Positions 11,431-23,618 of a stretch of DNA of 64,000 nucleotides are shown here, in pieces. A model generated the notes under the pieces. The model was given only the letters and a program-made list of their open reading frames with translations, had not been told where the DNA came from and ran no database searches. The translations under genes and the position numbers were made by a program. Numbering within the stretch: the first letter of the stretch is position 1; each line of letters starts with the position of its first letter. Location of the stretch: assembly GCA_033239125.1 (NCBI GenBank), contig BSWB01000001.1:570501-634500 (forward strand), written 5' to 3'. This DNA is from Fagopyrum homotropicum. Lineage: Eukaryota; Streptophyta; Magnoliopsida; Caryophyllales; Polygonaceae.

Positions 11431-12716
11431 TTTCTATATATTATGTATTGAATATTAATCTATCACATATCAATAGATCAACAAACTACATGTCAGTAGG
11501 TCAATAACTCCTATATCATATATTAATGAAATATGAATAAATATTATACTAACGAAAATATCAATAAATGTATGATTTATCTCATATTCAAACCTTCAAG
11601 TTATACAAGTTCTCAAATTGTCGCCCTTACGACAATTCAGCAAAATTCATTAAAACAAATATTACTAAAAATAAATAGCTAAGTTAATATAAAAAAAGAT
11701 TTTACGGAGCTAATTGTGATATTTTTTTTTATTAGAGGTTGTGTGGCATGCTGACTGTTTATTTATTTTTTTTAAAAAATTTTATAAATAATTTGTGAAA
11801 AATTTATTAATATATTATGGCATGGGCAAAATGTAATTTGTTTTAGTATATAGGTAGAGAGTTACATTATATATTAAACTAAAACTAAAGCAAAAGTGAC
11901 GGTCTTTTACTTTAACAAATTATTTAATAATTTAACTTATATAAATTTTAGTAAAAAATTATCTTCTATAGTAAATCATTAAAGTACAAGTAAGAAACCT
12001 ATCCATTAAAATCCATTATTTTAATGCAAATATCGATCTTTAAATATGTCATAAGATATTATTTATGTGATAATAGTAGAAATAAAAAAAAAATATTACT
12101 TAAAATCTCTTCGTGTGTGTGAATTTCAATTCTTTTTTTTTTTGTCGCTTTTTTGAGTAAGTACTTGTCACACATGTTTTTAAATAGATCAACTATACTT
12201 TTGATTGATTGATCCATTTAGAAATTTCGAACCCGAACATCCTTTTTGATGGACTACCTCTAAAATTTCTTTATAAGATTTGCACAAACTATGTATATGG
12301 CCATTGGATTTAGAGTTTAAGGCTACATAAATACGTTAATACCCTTAAAATGTTTAAATAAATAAATAAAAATAATAAATTTTATAGTCATGGAGCAATG
12401 AACTCTCTTTGATTGTTAAAGTTGCGTCCTATGATGTTAATAAGCTTTATCTTATGATTTGTTTTTTGGTAAAATGGGTGATTTGGATCATATACTTTTA
12501 TATGAACACCAACTAGGTTCATTTGCTTATTAAGTAATAAAATAGACCCCTCTAATTTTACCAAATAAATTAAATTAGGTAATATTTACAAAAATCGTGA
12601 CTTACAGTCGACATTCCTCTCTCACCATCTGCGTTTTTCGTACATTCTGATTCCCTGAAAATTTGAAAACAATAATTGAGTTTCAGTCTTTGTCTAAACA
12701 ATAATGGAGTTTTTTT
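11430..12716. other. intergenic, AT-rich; possible LINE 3' relic
   Basis: The upstream flank of P450 copy 1 (11036-11900) resembles that of copy 2 (19990-20600), which extends the duplication beyond the coding region. At about 12200-12260 a stretch (TTGATTGATTGATCCATTTAGAAATTTCGAAC and on) resembles the LINE relic at about 2505-2620. No gene seen. Confidence 0.45.
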
Positions 12717-14110
12717 TCACCCTTCAAATCTATAATGCCTTATTTCTAACTTGCTTCCCTTTTTCATCTTATAGTAATTGGCTGCAAGCATCAATTTCAT
12801 CTTCAATGTGTCCTTGAATGGTAATTGCATCTGCTATTAAATGCATACACATATATTATGGTTATGCTTGCTCCATGATAATTTTTGCTTTCTTGTATTT
12901 CAACTCAGCTTGCATCCTCATGGCATTGCAATGTTCTGTTCTTAAAACTCTACATTGACTACAGAAGTTTCATTACATCTAAATTGTCACAAAACACATA
13001 AAAATTGTTGTTCTAATCCACATTCAAAATTTTCTTTCTTAGTTGATCTGGTTAGAATAAAGAGTAAATTTTTGTACAATAGCTTCTTAGATCTTATTGT
13101 TCGTTACAATTTAAACTGATACAATATCATGGTTGATGGTGCTTTTAGATTTGACCCTTTAGATCTATAATGCCTTAATTTTGACTTGCTTCCCTTTTTA
13201 GCTTACAAGTAACTAGTTGCAAGCATCAATTTCATCTTCAGTGAATCATTTTCATCTTCATTATGTCATTGAATGGTAATTACATCCACTATTGAATACA
13301 TACACAAATATTATGATTGTGCTTGCTCCGTGATAATTTTTTGCTTTCTTGTATTTCAACTCATCTTGCATCCTCATGGCATTGTAGTGTTTTGTTCTTG
13401 AAACTTTGTATTGACTACATAATTTTCATAACATCTTAACTGTGAAAAAATACTGAAAAATTATAGCTCTAATCCACATTCACATTTTTCTTTCTTAGTT
13501 GATTTGGTTAGAATAACATTAAAATTTATGTACAACTTCTTAGATCTTACTATTCGTTACGATTTATATTGATACAATATCATGATTGGTGCCTGGTGGT
13601 GCTTTTAAATTTGAAGTATCCATGCAGTGTACTATGTGTTTTATGTCCTTTGTTTTTTCACCCTTTAGATCTTAATTCTGACTTCCTTCCCTTTTTAGCT
13701 TACATGTAATTGGTTGTAAGCATTAATTTCATCGTCAATGCATCAATTTCATCTCCAGTGTGTCCTTGAATAGTAATTGCATCCATTATTGAATGCATAC
13801 ACATATATTATGATTGTGCTTGCCATGGTAGTTTTTTGCTATTTTGTATTTCAACTCAGCTTGCATCCTCTTTGCATTACAGACTTTACAGTGTTCTATT
13901 CTTGAAACTCTGCATGGACTACATAGTTTTCATTACTTCTGAATTGTGAAAATATACTGAAAACTTATTGCTCTAATCCACATTCACATTTTTCTTTCTT
14001 AGTTGATCTGGCAAGGATAAAGATTAAATTTTTGTAGAACAACTTCGTAGATCTTATTGTTCATTACGATTTATATTGATATTGTACTATGGTTAGCGGG
14101 TGTTTTAGAT
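12717..14110 (+). repeat. three tandem units of about 450-500 bp
   Basis: A block recurs three times, starting near 12717, 13155 and 13660. Landmarks in each unit are a CTTCCCTTTT stretch, AAGCATCAATTTCATC, GCATACACA, CTTGTATTTCAACTCA, TGCATCCTC, TTTCTTTCTTAGTTGAT and TTAGATCTTA. The copies differ by many substitutions and small indels. I see no continuous coding frame across the array and no terminal structures, so its origin is unknown. Confidence 0.7.
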
Positions 14111-16639
14111 TTGAAGTTTCCATGCAGTGTCATCCATGACAGACTAAAGCGAATGGCAAAATTTGACAAATCATGTAGAAAAGATGTTTCTACGAATACT
14201 CTACGGTGGACTTTGTGCCTTTTGTGTCATGGATTCAATATTGAAAAAGGGATATGTAAAGTAGTGTAGCAACAACCATTTACGTCTCCGTGTACAATAA
14301 AAACAATTGATGCATGATGACAACAGTGCATTAATAGACTTGGCTTTAATATGAAAAAAATTTCAGTTACCGCTGATCCTAGACTTGGCTTTAATATGGA
14401 AAATTTCATTTACCGCTGATCCTTTGATTGCCTGAAGCCCATACATTGAGAAGATAACAACAATGCAATAGGGCTTGTACATCAAATTAGATTAACCATA
14501 AGTAACTAGGCTTACAACTTTTAGAGAAGATATGCCATTCTTGTGACCAACTTTTTTTTTTATTATAGATGTTTTTAAAATTGATGTGGTTTACATAAGC
14601 ACAATTCATGTGTGATCAAATTGAATGATCAATTCCATATTTCCCTTCGCCTGCATAGTTATGAAAACTAATTAATCTTTAGGTCGAAATGATATACACT
14701 ACTGAGCACGAGACCTGATTTTTCATTTGTTTGTATCAGCTGCCAACTAAGCTCTTAGTGTCTTGTGTGTTGACAACCCATCCGCCTAAAGAACTCTATC
14801 AGGTATATCATTGTTTGTAGCTTTTTTTACCTCAAGTGATTCTATATGTCCTTTCATGGTATAACTTCTTATACTTTTTTCGCTAGCATTTTACAGTCAG
14901 AAATCGCTAGATGTAGTGGTACAAGAAAGAAATACCAGAGTTAACACAATTGTTTCTCATCATCCAACTTTGGCTAATTTCGAGTTACAACACATCTACT
15001 GCTACCGATTGAAAAAAGTATTTCCGGTTCTTTTAGCCTAGATAAACTTAACGTTCTATGATTAAATATCTCTCTATATGTACATGTATGCACAATTCGT
15101 GTCAATGATGTTGAGCTACAAGAGCACATAATTCTGCACTTGGTTGTTGTTGCTACTATGTGAGGGCACATAAAATTTATATTATTTTCAGGTTAACATA
15201 AATTCACTTTAGAACTTGAAAGGCACCGAGTAGTAGTTGGGGAGGCTTATGTGCATGCTCGAGATTTCAACAGCTCTTACGGGTCTTTGTCGCCTGCTTT
15301 TGACTAACCATATCATGCCACTACAAATGAATACTAGAAATGCCCATCTTTGTATTTGGTTGAGCACAAGTTTTGACTAGCAGTATCATCTTAGATCTTA
15401 CTTTGAATTTGGTTGAGCACAAAATAAGGTCAAAGACGATAAATGTACCAGGCATCCGTGTGGTAGGACAACTAGTATTAGAAAATAGTAGATCATATGG
15501 GAACAAGTTTATTGTGTAATCATGAGAACAAATTCATAATTATTATTAGTTTTGTTACGAATGCGTCATATCGTTTAATGTATTATTCGTAGCTATTGTT
15601 GGTTGAATAGATTATTCGTAGTTATTATTAATTATGATATCTACTCTAAATCTCGACCCTTATATATATATTACCCTTTTTGCGTACTGGGCCATATATG
15701 GGCCTAAAATTTATGCTCAATCTGTATTCTTCTTATTAACTTTTGTGTATTGGGCAATACGAACGTCAATGCTTCACTTCTATATTGGCCATTTGGTTCG
15801 TTATGGATACTCTTTGAAACATTAAATGCTTATGGGGGCTATCGGTCATGGTTAATCTAACTGATGTGATCTCGTCTTCGTGCTTAACAATACAAGATTA
15901 ACTATAATGAAATTTTGTGTTTGGTTGACTTACTTTATAAGGATTAACACGGATTCTCAGGGTATGATGGGCGGTGTGTACAGTCTCCGAGTACATATTT
16001 TCGTTTTAAGCATGATAACGACAAATATTTATTTGCATAAATTGTTACTTTTAAATCGGTTCTTTTTACATAAATGTCAAGCGGAATTGGTCTCATCTAG
16101 TCCCGATCCCAACCGGGATAAGACTTGGTGATTTTTAGTCCAAAAAGACAAGGTTCGCCCCAATCTCGTCTCATATATAGTAAGCGGGATAAAATGTGGG
16201 ACAACATCAATCCGTCGCGTCCCATGACCAACCCTACAAAGTATGTACTAAATATTCGGACCTCCCCACCCTTTTACGATATATTACTCGTTTGTTTGAC
16301 CCATGTAACAAGGATTGAGAAGTGTCTTTGGTATCGAAGGTACGAGACTCACCACACAGTTAACCCCGTATTGCTCCTCAACCACCCAAGCATCTATCCA
16401 TTTCCCACCCTCCATCTCACACCCTCTTTCATAAGTGTTTTCACCCCATAAGTTTCTCCAAGAGAAACTACGCTCACCAACTGATCCACAACTTTTAGCA
16501 CTATAAGATGATCATCAAATAATCATGGCCTCCCTTGCATCACCCTTTCTTTATACATTTTTTTTTGAAAAACTCAAAAAAAAAAAGTATTCCTCAAATA
16601 TTGATAACAATCTCTTTCCTTATACTCCAGATTACCTTT
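14111..16639. other. intergenic, no gene supported
   Basis: Mixed AT-rich DNA with several small ORFs lacking domains. At about 15655-15830 a stretch (TTCACTTCTATATTGGCC, then TTCGTTATGGATACTC) resembles the 3' flank of tRNA-Leu copy 2 at about 21723-21775, suggesting a decayed third copy of that flank without a tRNA. Confidence 0.45.
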
Positions 16640-16825
16640 AGTGTCCGTTTGGTTGAAGCGGTGGAATAAAAACGGAATGGAATCAATAAAGGGTAAGGAA
16701 AGGAAATGGAAATGGAGGTATTACTTTCATTTATTAAAAGGCCTCTGACCAAACATAGTTTTTTATTGATTCGGAATCATTCTGTTACCGGAAATTATTC
16801 ATACCGCTTCCAAACGAACCCTCAA
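16640..16825. mobile_element. short MITE-like inverted repeat
   Basis: The left end, AGTGTCCGTTTGGTTGAAGCGG in two halves (16640-16661), is mirrored at the right end by CCGCTTCCAAACGAACCCTCA (16804-16824). The element is about 185 bp and AT-rich inside with no coding potential. GTCCGTTTGG ends are common in plant MITEs. I could not fix the target duplication, so the superfamily is open. Confidence 0.55.
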
Positions 16826-17181
16826 TGTATTCCTTAGGATAGTATCAGTCACTTGCCTTTTCATGATAATCTTTCCAATTGCACAATGTAACACTCAAGT
16901 TTTCCTTCCAGATTTTTGTCGACTTCCGGTTCTAACTCTAAGAGCTTTCCCTCTTCTTTTGTGATTCTTAACTTCCCCATTGATTGTGTAGTTCCTTGAT
17001 TGTCTTTTCCATATCTCATTAATAGTATTTTATGCTTTTGTGATTTTGTGGAAAATTAGGTTAAAGTTGGACGGCGTCAAACTATCGCAAAACCCTATTG
17101 TTGGATTTAAATTTTGGTCTGAAAATGGGTATTTGATTGCACGACTCTCCTTCTATGTCATCCTATTGCGATAATCTTGGA

Positions 17182-18731
17182 CATCAAGTAATTTTAAAGC
17201 CGTGTAAATAACACATCCTATTAAAATAAAATAAAATTATTTAACTATTTACACATGGATATAAAGTGTTCATATTAAAATAAAGCACATGTGTTGTAGG
17301 AAGTAAGAATATAAAAAAATACATAAAGTACAACAAGAGCATCAAGAGTTCGGATCCGGTAACTGCAGTAGTACGTACATGAAACATTAGTCATTTCCCA
17401 TCATGTATAATCCTATTTTAAGATTCAGGCAAGGTAGGAATGGCCACAAGTGGATTTTTCCTTTGCATGGAAAGAGTGTATGCTTCCATCATATCCAAAG
17501 AATGAGGTTCAACATTTTCGGGCAAACTCCAATCAAACTTCCACACCAAAGTAGCGAGCGCAAGCTCAACGCTCACCATAGCGAACGATATCCCTGGGCA
17601 GCCCCTTCTCCCTGCGCCAAATGGGATAAGTTTGAAATACTGGCCGTTGAAATCCACTTGAGAGTCCAAGAATCTCTCGGGCTGGAACGATATCCCTCGG
17701 GCTGGAATTCATCTGGATCATCCCATTGGGCAGGGTCTCTTTGGATGACCCAAGCGTTAGTGATGACTCGGGTCCTTGCGGGGATTGTGTATCCATTGAG
17801 TTCCACGTCCCGAGTTGACTCTCTCGGGACTAAGAGAGGAAGTGGAGGATGCAACCTCATGGTCTCCTTAATAGTTGCTTTTAGGTACTTCATTTCGTCC
17901 AAGTCTTTTTCTGTTACGAATGGAGATGATCCAACGATTTGACGAATTTCAGCTTGTAGGGTTTTCATCAAGTAATTTTAAAGCCGTGTAAATAACACAT
18001 CCTATTAAAATAAAATAAAATTATTTAACTATTTACACATGGATATAAAGTGTTCATATTAAAATAAAGCACATGTGTTGTAGGAAGTAAGAATATAAAA
18101 AAAATACATAAAGTACAACAAGAGCATCAAGAGTTCGGGTCCGGTAAGTGCAGTAGTACGTACATGAAACATTAGTCATTTCCCATCATGTATAGTCCTA
18201 TTTTAAGATTCAGGCAAGGTAGGAATGGCCACAAGTGGATTTTTCCTTTGCATGGAAAGAGCGTATGCTTCCTTCATATCCAAAGAATGAGGTTCAACAT
18301 TTTCGGGCAAACTCCAATCAAACTTCCACACCAAAGTAGCGAGCGCAAGCTCAACGCTCACCATAGCGAACGATATCCCTGGGCAGCCCCTTCTCCCTGC
18401 GCCAAATGGGATAAGTTTGAAATACTGGCCGTTGAAATCCACTTGAGAGTCCAAGAATCTCTCGGGCTGGAATTCATCTGGATCATCCCATTGGGCAGGG
18501 TCTCTTTGGATGGCCCAAGCGTTAGTGATGACTCGGGTCCTTGCGGGAATTGTGTATCCATTGAGTTCCACGTCCCGAGTTGACTCTCTCGTGACTAAGA
18601 GAGGAAGTGGAGGATGCAACCTCATGGTCTCCTTAATAGTTGCTTTTAAGTACTTCATTTCGTCCAAGTCTTTTTCTGTTACGAATGGAGATGATCCAAC
18701 GATTTGACAAATTTCAACTTGTAGGGTTTTC
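17182..18731. repeat. tandem duplication of the P450 exon-2 3' part and its flank
   Basis: The block 17182-17965 is followed directly by a near-identical block 17966-18731. Both start at CATCAAGTAATTTTAAAGCC and run through the P450 3' flank into exon 2 (minus strand). The first block contains an extra 20-bp insert. The junction falls inside exon 2 at GTTTTCAT (17961-17968). This created a 3' gene fragment beside the intact copy 2. Confidence 0.85.
17418..17971 (-). pseudogene. P450 exon-2 fragment, frameshifted
   Basis: Only the last roughly 175 codons of a CYP71A-like exon 2 are present, from MKTLQAEIRQIVGSS to the stop at 17418. The first exon, I-helix and upstream part of exon 2 are missing because the duplication junction cuts at about 17966. 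A 20-bp direct duplication at about 17686-17705 (CGATATCCCTCGGGCTGGAA) breaks the frame in the PERF region, so the haem-binding part lies in a different frame from the K-helix part. Identity to copy 2 is very high, so the event is recent. It retains the Pro in LVPRESTRD that copy 2 has changed to Thr. Confidence 0.9.
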
Positions 18732-19973
18732 ATAGATGTTGGATGCCTTAAGAGCTCGGACATGATCCATTCTAGTACGGTGTAACTCGTCTCTGTCCCC
18801 GCTGCAAAAACATCCTAAAAACATGCACAAGTAAGCCAATCATTGAACACCATCTGTCTCGTAGAAATACTAAGAGCATTCACGGAGAAACTTAGAGTTT
18901 CTTACCTAATACATAATAAAAGTATAAAATATAAAAAAGATAATTTGTCATAAAAAATCAAAAAAAGTTTGCTAATTTTAGAGAGTCTGCTCTACAACAT
19001 TGTTATATAATAAGTAAACACAAAACTGAATATAAAATCCAAAACACATATATACCATGATGAGTGCTTTGATGGAGTTTCTTTCTAAGGGAAATCCAAT
19101 GGTTTCATCCATCTGAATTTCGAGCAAAACATCCACAAAATCCTTTTCGCCATCTTCGTTAATCTCTACATTCGTTACCCGGTTTTCGTGTTCTCTAACA
19201 ATCCCCTCAAGAAACTCATCAAACTCTCCTCTTACCCTATCTACCTTGGCATCCAAGCCACTCACCCGGCTAACCCAACCCAACCATGGTACAAAATCAC
19301 TTATGTAGAATCCACCCAACAACGCTATGGACTCTTTAATAAGCCTTTGAAACTCAGATTTATCCCCATATTTCTTCCCGAACGCAACTCTACAAATAAC
19401 ATCGTTAGAGAACTTAATACAAACCTCACTCAAATTCACCTCTTTTCCCAACAAACCCTCAATTTTTCCAGCCATAAATAAAGCTTCTTCTTTCCTTACT
19501 TTATTGTAAGACTCAACTCTAGAGTTACTAAGAAGGTGAAGAACGCTGACGCTCCTTAATTGGCGCCAATATTCACCATAAGGTGACGCGGCCATGTCTT
19601 TGCCGTCATACAAAAATTTCTTAAAGACGCCCTTGTCGGGTCGGTCAACGAATGCTAGGTCATGGGTTTTCATGATGTGGCTTGCTGAAGTGGCCGAAGA
19701 GACTACAAGCACATTCTTGGCGCCTAAGCGAAGGAGCATGATGTCTCCGTACTTGCGTGAGAGCGCGTGGAGCCCACGATGGGGGTGTGCGGTTAGTTGG
19801 TGGAGATTTCCGATCACCGGAAGACACGGTGGAGAAGGCGGGAGGTTTGTTTTGGTGGTGGAATTCGTTTGAATTAACCATTTGTAGAGTAAAAACAACA
19901 AGAAGAGGCACAGAAGAAATATACGAGGACTCAAATCTCGCAAGTTTAACACTAATACTTCTATGAATTTCAT
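18203..19973 (-). CDS. CYP71A: cytochrome P450, CYP71A-like (copy 2)
   Basis: Two exons, 19973-19056 and 18814-18203, with a phase-0 intron (ATG|GTATAT ... TTTAG|GATGTT). The product is 509 aa and collinear with copy 1; exon 2 has exactly the same length. It has an N-terminal anchor, hinge PPSPPCLPVIG, I-helix AGTETS, K-helix ETMR (368-371), PERF, and FGAGRRGCPG with Cys at about 450. The segment after the K-helix reads LLVTREST where copy 1 and the fragment have LIPREST or LVPREST. Proline is the usual residue here in CYP71 enzymes, so substrate-recognition site 5 may be altered. The start is the ATG at 19973; the preceding in-frame TTG is not used. It is an ER mono-oxygenase with unknown substrate, and the frame is intact. 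Confidence 0.9.
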
Positions 19974-19989
19974 AGTATACAAGAATTAT

Positions 19990-21040
19990 GCACCTCTATT
20001 TAAAATCTCTCCCCCAAACAAGTGCAAAGCCTTAACTTCTTCATTTGTATGTGAATTTCAATACCCTTTCTTTTTCAACATTTTAGAATTTTCCTTTTTT
20101 TCCTCTTGTTTCTATTATATGGGATTTGTCCTTTCTTTTGATCTTGTAATTATCTATCACAATCTAAGATTTGCACAAACTGCATGACCATTGAATTTGT
20201 ATGGTCCAAAGTTCATGGGTAGTACATTTTATCTTGTTGAAAATTTATACTAACTAGTTATTGTCCACACTTAATGCAAATTTTATTGAAAATATATTAA
20301 ATTATAATTTTTATATATTAATCAATCACGTATGAAGAGTGAACGACTCATGTATCAGTAGGTCAATGATACATATATCATATATTAATACAATATGAAT
20401 AAATATTATACATATGTAATTAATTGTGATATTTTTTTTTTATTAGAGTTGGTGTCCCATGTTGATTGTTTATTTATTTTTATTGGAATTTTCTTATAAA
20501 ATATTTTGTGACAAACCTATTAATATATTGTGACAAATGTGATAAAATGTAATTTATTTTCGTATATATAGTTTGAATTATATGATATATAGTAAAGTTT
20601 CGATTAAAATAAAACTAAAGACTAAAGTAAGTTACGTTATGGTTAATCAAAACATTAGTTATTTAACTTAAATAAATTTTGGTAACAAATTATCTTTATA
20701 ATCTACGTACCTCCATTAAAGACTAAAGTACTCGATGTTGATACTGACGTGACGGTTTTATAATTTTGACGCCTCACATAATTTGTAAACGACCAGAAAC
20801 TTAAATCATTAGCCTAAAATTAGATTGTAGAATGAGAACAAGCAAACAAAAGTCTGAATACTAACCGCTCAAGAACCAACAAACATAGAAGGAAAATAAA
20901 AAATCATAAAATGGAAACGACCAGAAGAAGGTTCTCTAAAACTAATTTTTGACGTCTTACATAATTTGGCGAACCAGTTCTCTTTTGGTTACATCATTAG
21001 AAATCATAGGGTCAACCTTATTGTTATAGGAAGCGGTAGC
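19990..21040. other. P450 copy 2 upstream flank, intergenic
   Basis: The proximal part resembles the upstream flank of copy 1. ATTTAAAAT on + at about 19999-20007 gives a TATA-like sequence on the minus strand close to the start codon. At about 20700-20770 a sequence with GACTAAAGTAC and GACGTGACGG resembles the left end of the Helitron at 51092 and may be a truncated relative. No gene seen. Confidence 0.4.
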
Positions 21041-21345
21041 TGTAATGCTGATTCCGTATTAGAAGCACTCGCCTAAGGGAGGGTCTACAAAAGGCCAAGG
21101 GAACTGGAGTGAACTCCATTGAGATTGAAGACGATAATCTAATACTCATCAATGCGATTAACTAACTTTGGAAACCTCCTTGAGTTTGGACATGATCATC
21201 ACATACATCTCAAATTTGATTTCGGAATTCTCAAACTCCATTGTCCTACATATTTACAAGGAAATTAACACTGTCGCGAACAAGATTGTTATGCATGGAC
21301 ACAACATATCCTTGAACGTCACTAACAATCCGTTAAAAAGTTTTT
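21041..21345 (+). mobile_element. LINE RNase H relic
   Basis: Readings such as EIEDDNLILINAIN followed by LWKPP match the central part of the L1-type RNase H domain. A downstream stretch in another frame corresponds to the usual HIFREINTVANKI block. In-frame stops and frameshifts show decay. It lies immediately upstream of tRNA-Leu copy 2. Confidence 0.6.
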
Positions 21346-21535
21346 TTTGTTAAGTACATGCATAAATAATACAATAAAGAGTTACGTTAATGTGCTATAA
21401 ACTGACTATGGTTATTTTAGAATCTGTATATTATTAATTATTTATTATAATTATATGCATAATAGCTACAAGTTTTTATAATTTTTTTTTATGGTATATG
21501 TATTGTACAGGTATAAAATTTTAGGTAACACGTGA

Positions 21536-21618
21536 GCTGGTTTGCCCGAGTGGTTAAGGGGGAAGACTTAAGATCTTCTGCACATAAGTGCGCGTGGGTT
21601 CGAACCCCACAGCCAGCA
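21536..21618 (+). tRNA. trnL-UAA: tRNA-Leu (UAA), copy 2
   Basis: 83 nt with the same sequence as copy 1 at 8018-8100: acceptor stem GCTGGTT/AGCCAGC, anticodon loop CTTAAGA, long variable arm, intact A and B boxes, and a T terminator from about 21619. Homology extends about 100 bp upstream (GCTACAAGTTTTTATAATTT) and downstream (AATCAGTTTTACACTTAATAG), so a segment rather than the tRNA alone was duplicated. Confidence 0.95.
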
Positions 21619-21858
21619 TTTTTTTAATCAGTTTTACACTTAATAGCTTTTGGGCCGTTATATGGGCCGAATGGACATGGGCCGAATGGACTTGGGCCGT
21701 TATTTGGGCCCAAATCTCCATTCTTCACTTCTATGTTGGGCTTTTGGGCCGTTATGAATTCTCTTTTGAACTCAAAAGGCTCAAAACCTACCACTTCTTC
21801 TTGCCTATAAGGTTTTTTTTTAATTATTATTATACAGAAGTAAGAGAAACAAGAAAGG
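21619..21858 (+). repeat. duplicated tRNA 3' flank with GGGCC repeats
   Basis: Contains TGGGCCGTTATATGGGCC and GAATGGACTTGGGCC units like those after copy 1, then a stretch shared with about 15770-15815. No coding content. Confidence 0.55.
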
Positions 21859-22215
21859 TCAACATGTAGAAGTTGGCCGTCCTAGAGCATCCTTACGGAT
21901 GAGTTTTTCAACGTCTCGCGGAAGGCTCCCGTCGTCTATGTCCAAACAATGGCCAAGAGATGCGAGCTTGTCTGCAACAATATTGATTTCCCTAAAAACA
22001 TGTTGGACTCTAACTTGTGAACACCTTGAAATCATAATAGAGATGCCATAATTGATCATATCGGCTTCCCATGGTGATTTTCAAATCTGATTAATTGAAT
22101 TAATAAGTTCAAGGTTATCTCCCTCGATTTCAGTGGTGTTGTGTCCTAAACTTATGGCATTTTGGAGGCCCTCTCTTAGAGTGTAAGCTTCTGCTTGAAG
22201 AATAACTATACTAAC
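21859..22215 (-). mobile_element. LINE RNase H relic (minus)
   Basis: The minus strand encodes VQHVFREINIVADKLASLGH and ends KLIRKDALGR, the C-terminal block of the L1 RNase H domain. Upstream is a reading with EGDNLELINSINQI followed by a stop. The order of blocks matches the domain but the frame is interrupted, so it is a dead fragment. Confidence 0.7.
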
Positions 22216-23618
22216 TATCCATATCGAAGTTCTAAACTTGTGGCATTTTCGTCTTTGTTGTTGAGGTCTTATGTTGCACTTTGTTGTTTTTGGGTTAGCC
22301 TCATCCCATTATTTAACTTGTTTTTGGATCACTTGTTTTAAGTCAAGTGGTATAACTATACTAACTATCCATATCAAAGTTCTATAATTTTTATATTTTT
22401 TTATTCTTTTAGGCCGTGTTTGGATTCGGAACTCGCGTAAAATGTTGGTGCAATCAAGTTTCAACTTCGAATAAACGGTTTTAAGAGTGATTTCCCGATT
22501 GCAGATATATACACGATTCATCAAACACGTCCTAACGTATTGTTATAGATATTACAATAAATGGTTGGAGGAGTGATTTCTAGATTGGAAGATATTTGAC
22601 TTACCAAACACGTCCTTAAACTATTGGATGATACTTGAATGAAAGGCAAGAAAGAAAGTAGAAGGCATGGGAGTGGGAGGTGATCACATGAATATGTAGA
22701 TCGAAGAGAAAAGTGGAAAACCAAACACATGCAAAGGAACACAAGCCAAGTTAAAGATGACAAATTACCTAACCCTAATTAAAATTTGTTTTTTTTCCCT
22801 TCAAATCATTAGGGAATGTAATCGGTTCGATTCGGTTATTTTGATACATGCATTTACAATTTTAGTATTGGTCTATGTGAACATGCGTTGGATATTCGAC
22901 CGGTTCAAGATTATGTTATCCAGACATGATATACATGCTTCGATTTATTTCACAAAACCTCAACCCGGAAAAAATCATGGTTTGAATAATCAGTTAGTAA
23001 AGAAACAAATTGGTTTCGAGTTTTTTTTTCCACATTGGATCATCAAATTATTGGATTGGGTCAAATATACTATGTACTCTTTGCGCACAGAATCTAGTAA
23101 CATGTTTAAAAGGTGGACAAACATTGATGTATGTATAAGAGTATAATATATAAAGTCGGTGAAAGTTAAAACCTTGTTAAACTTTTATTTCGATAATTAT
23201 CTTAATTCTTATAATTGTGTTTTCTCAAGATCAATCCAATTAAGTGTAGCATATCATGTAATTGATTTATATGTCACATAATGTTTTGATTAACCATTAG
23301 CACTCAAATTTCAATCACAAACCCATCTAACTATGTTGCAAAGAGAAATCCTTACCCTAACATAAACATGAAAATAACTAGAAGCAAATTAACAAAACTA
23401 GCAACAAGAAAACAAGTAGCATGTTCCAAGCTAGCCCTTCTTGCATTATCTAATAAAAGAGTTTGACTCGTTTGAACTCCGACTTCAAACTCTAGATCTT
23501 GACCTGGTTTATTTTACCCTTTTTGGGTGATATAATTCGGTCAACTCAACTTGATTGTTAAACTTGATCAAGTTCATGAACATGAAACTATGCCCAACGA
23601 TTACTCTTGATCTCGGAA
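22216..23618. other. intergenic and CSLA 3' flank
   Basis: At about 22412-22533 the ends GGCCGTGTTTGGATTC and ATCAAACACGTCC are roughly complementary and suggest a small MITE; a second TACCAAACACGTCC at about 22604-22617 suggests a nested or duplicated end. An open frame at 22757-23146 (129 codons) has no domain. The last 200-300 bases are probably the CSLA 3' UTR. Confidence 0.4.

Noticed and set aside
22757..23146. 129-codon ORF on +
   Set aside because: No domain, low complexity, no splice or promoter context; chance frame.
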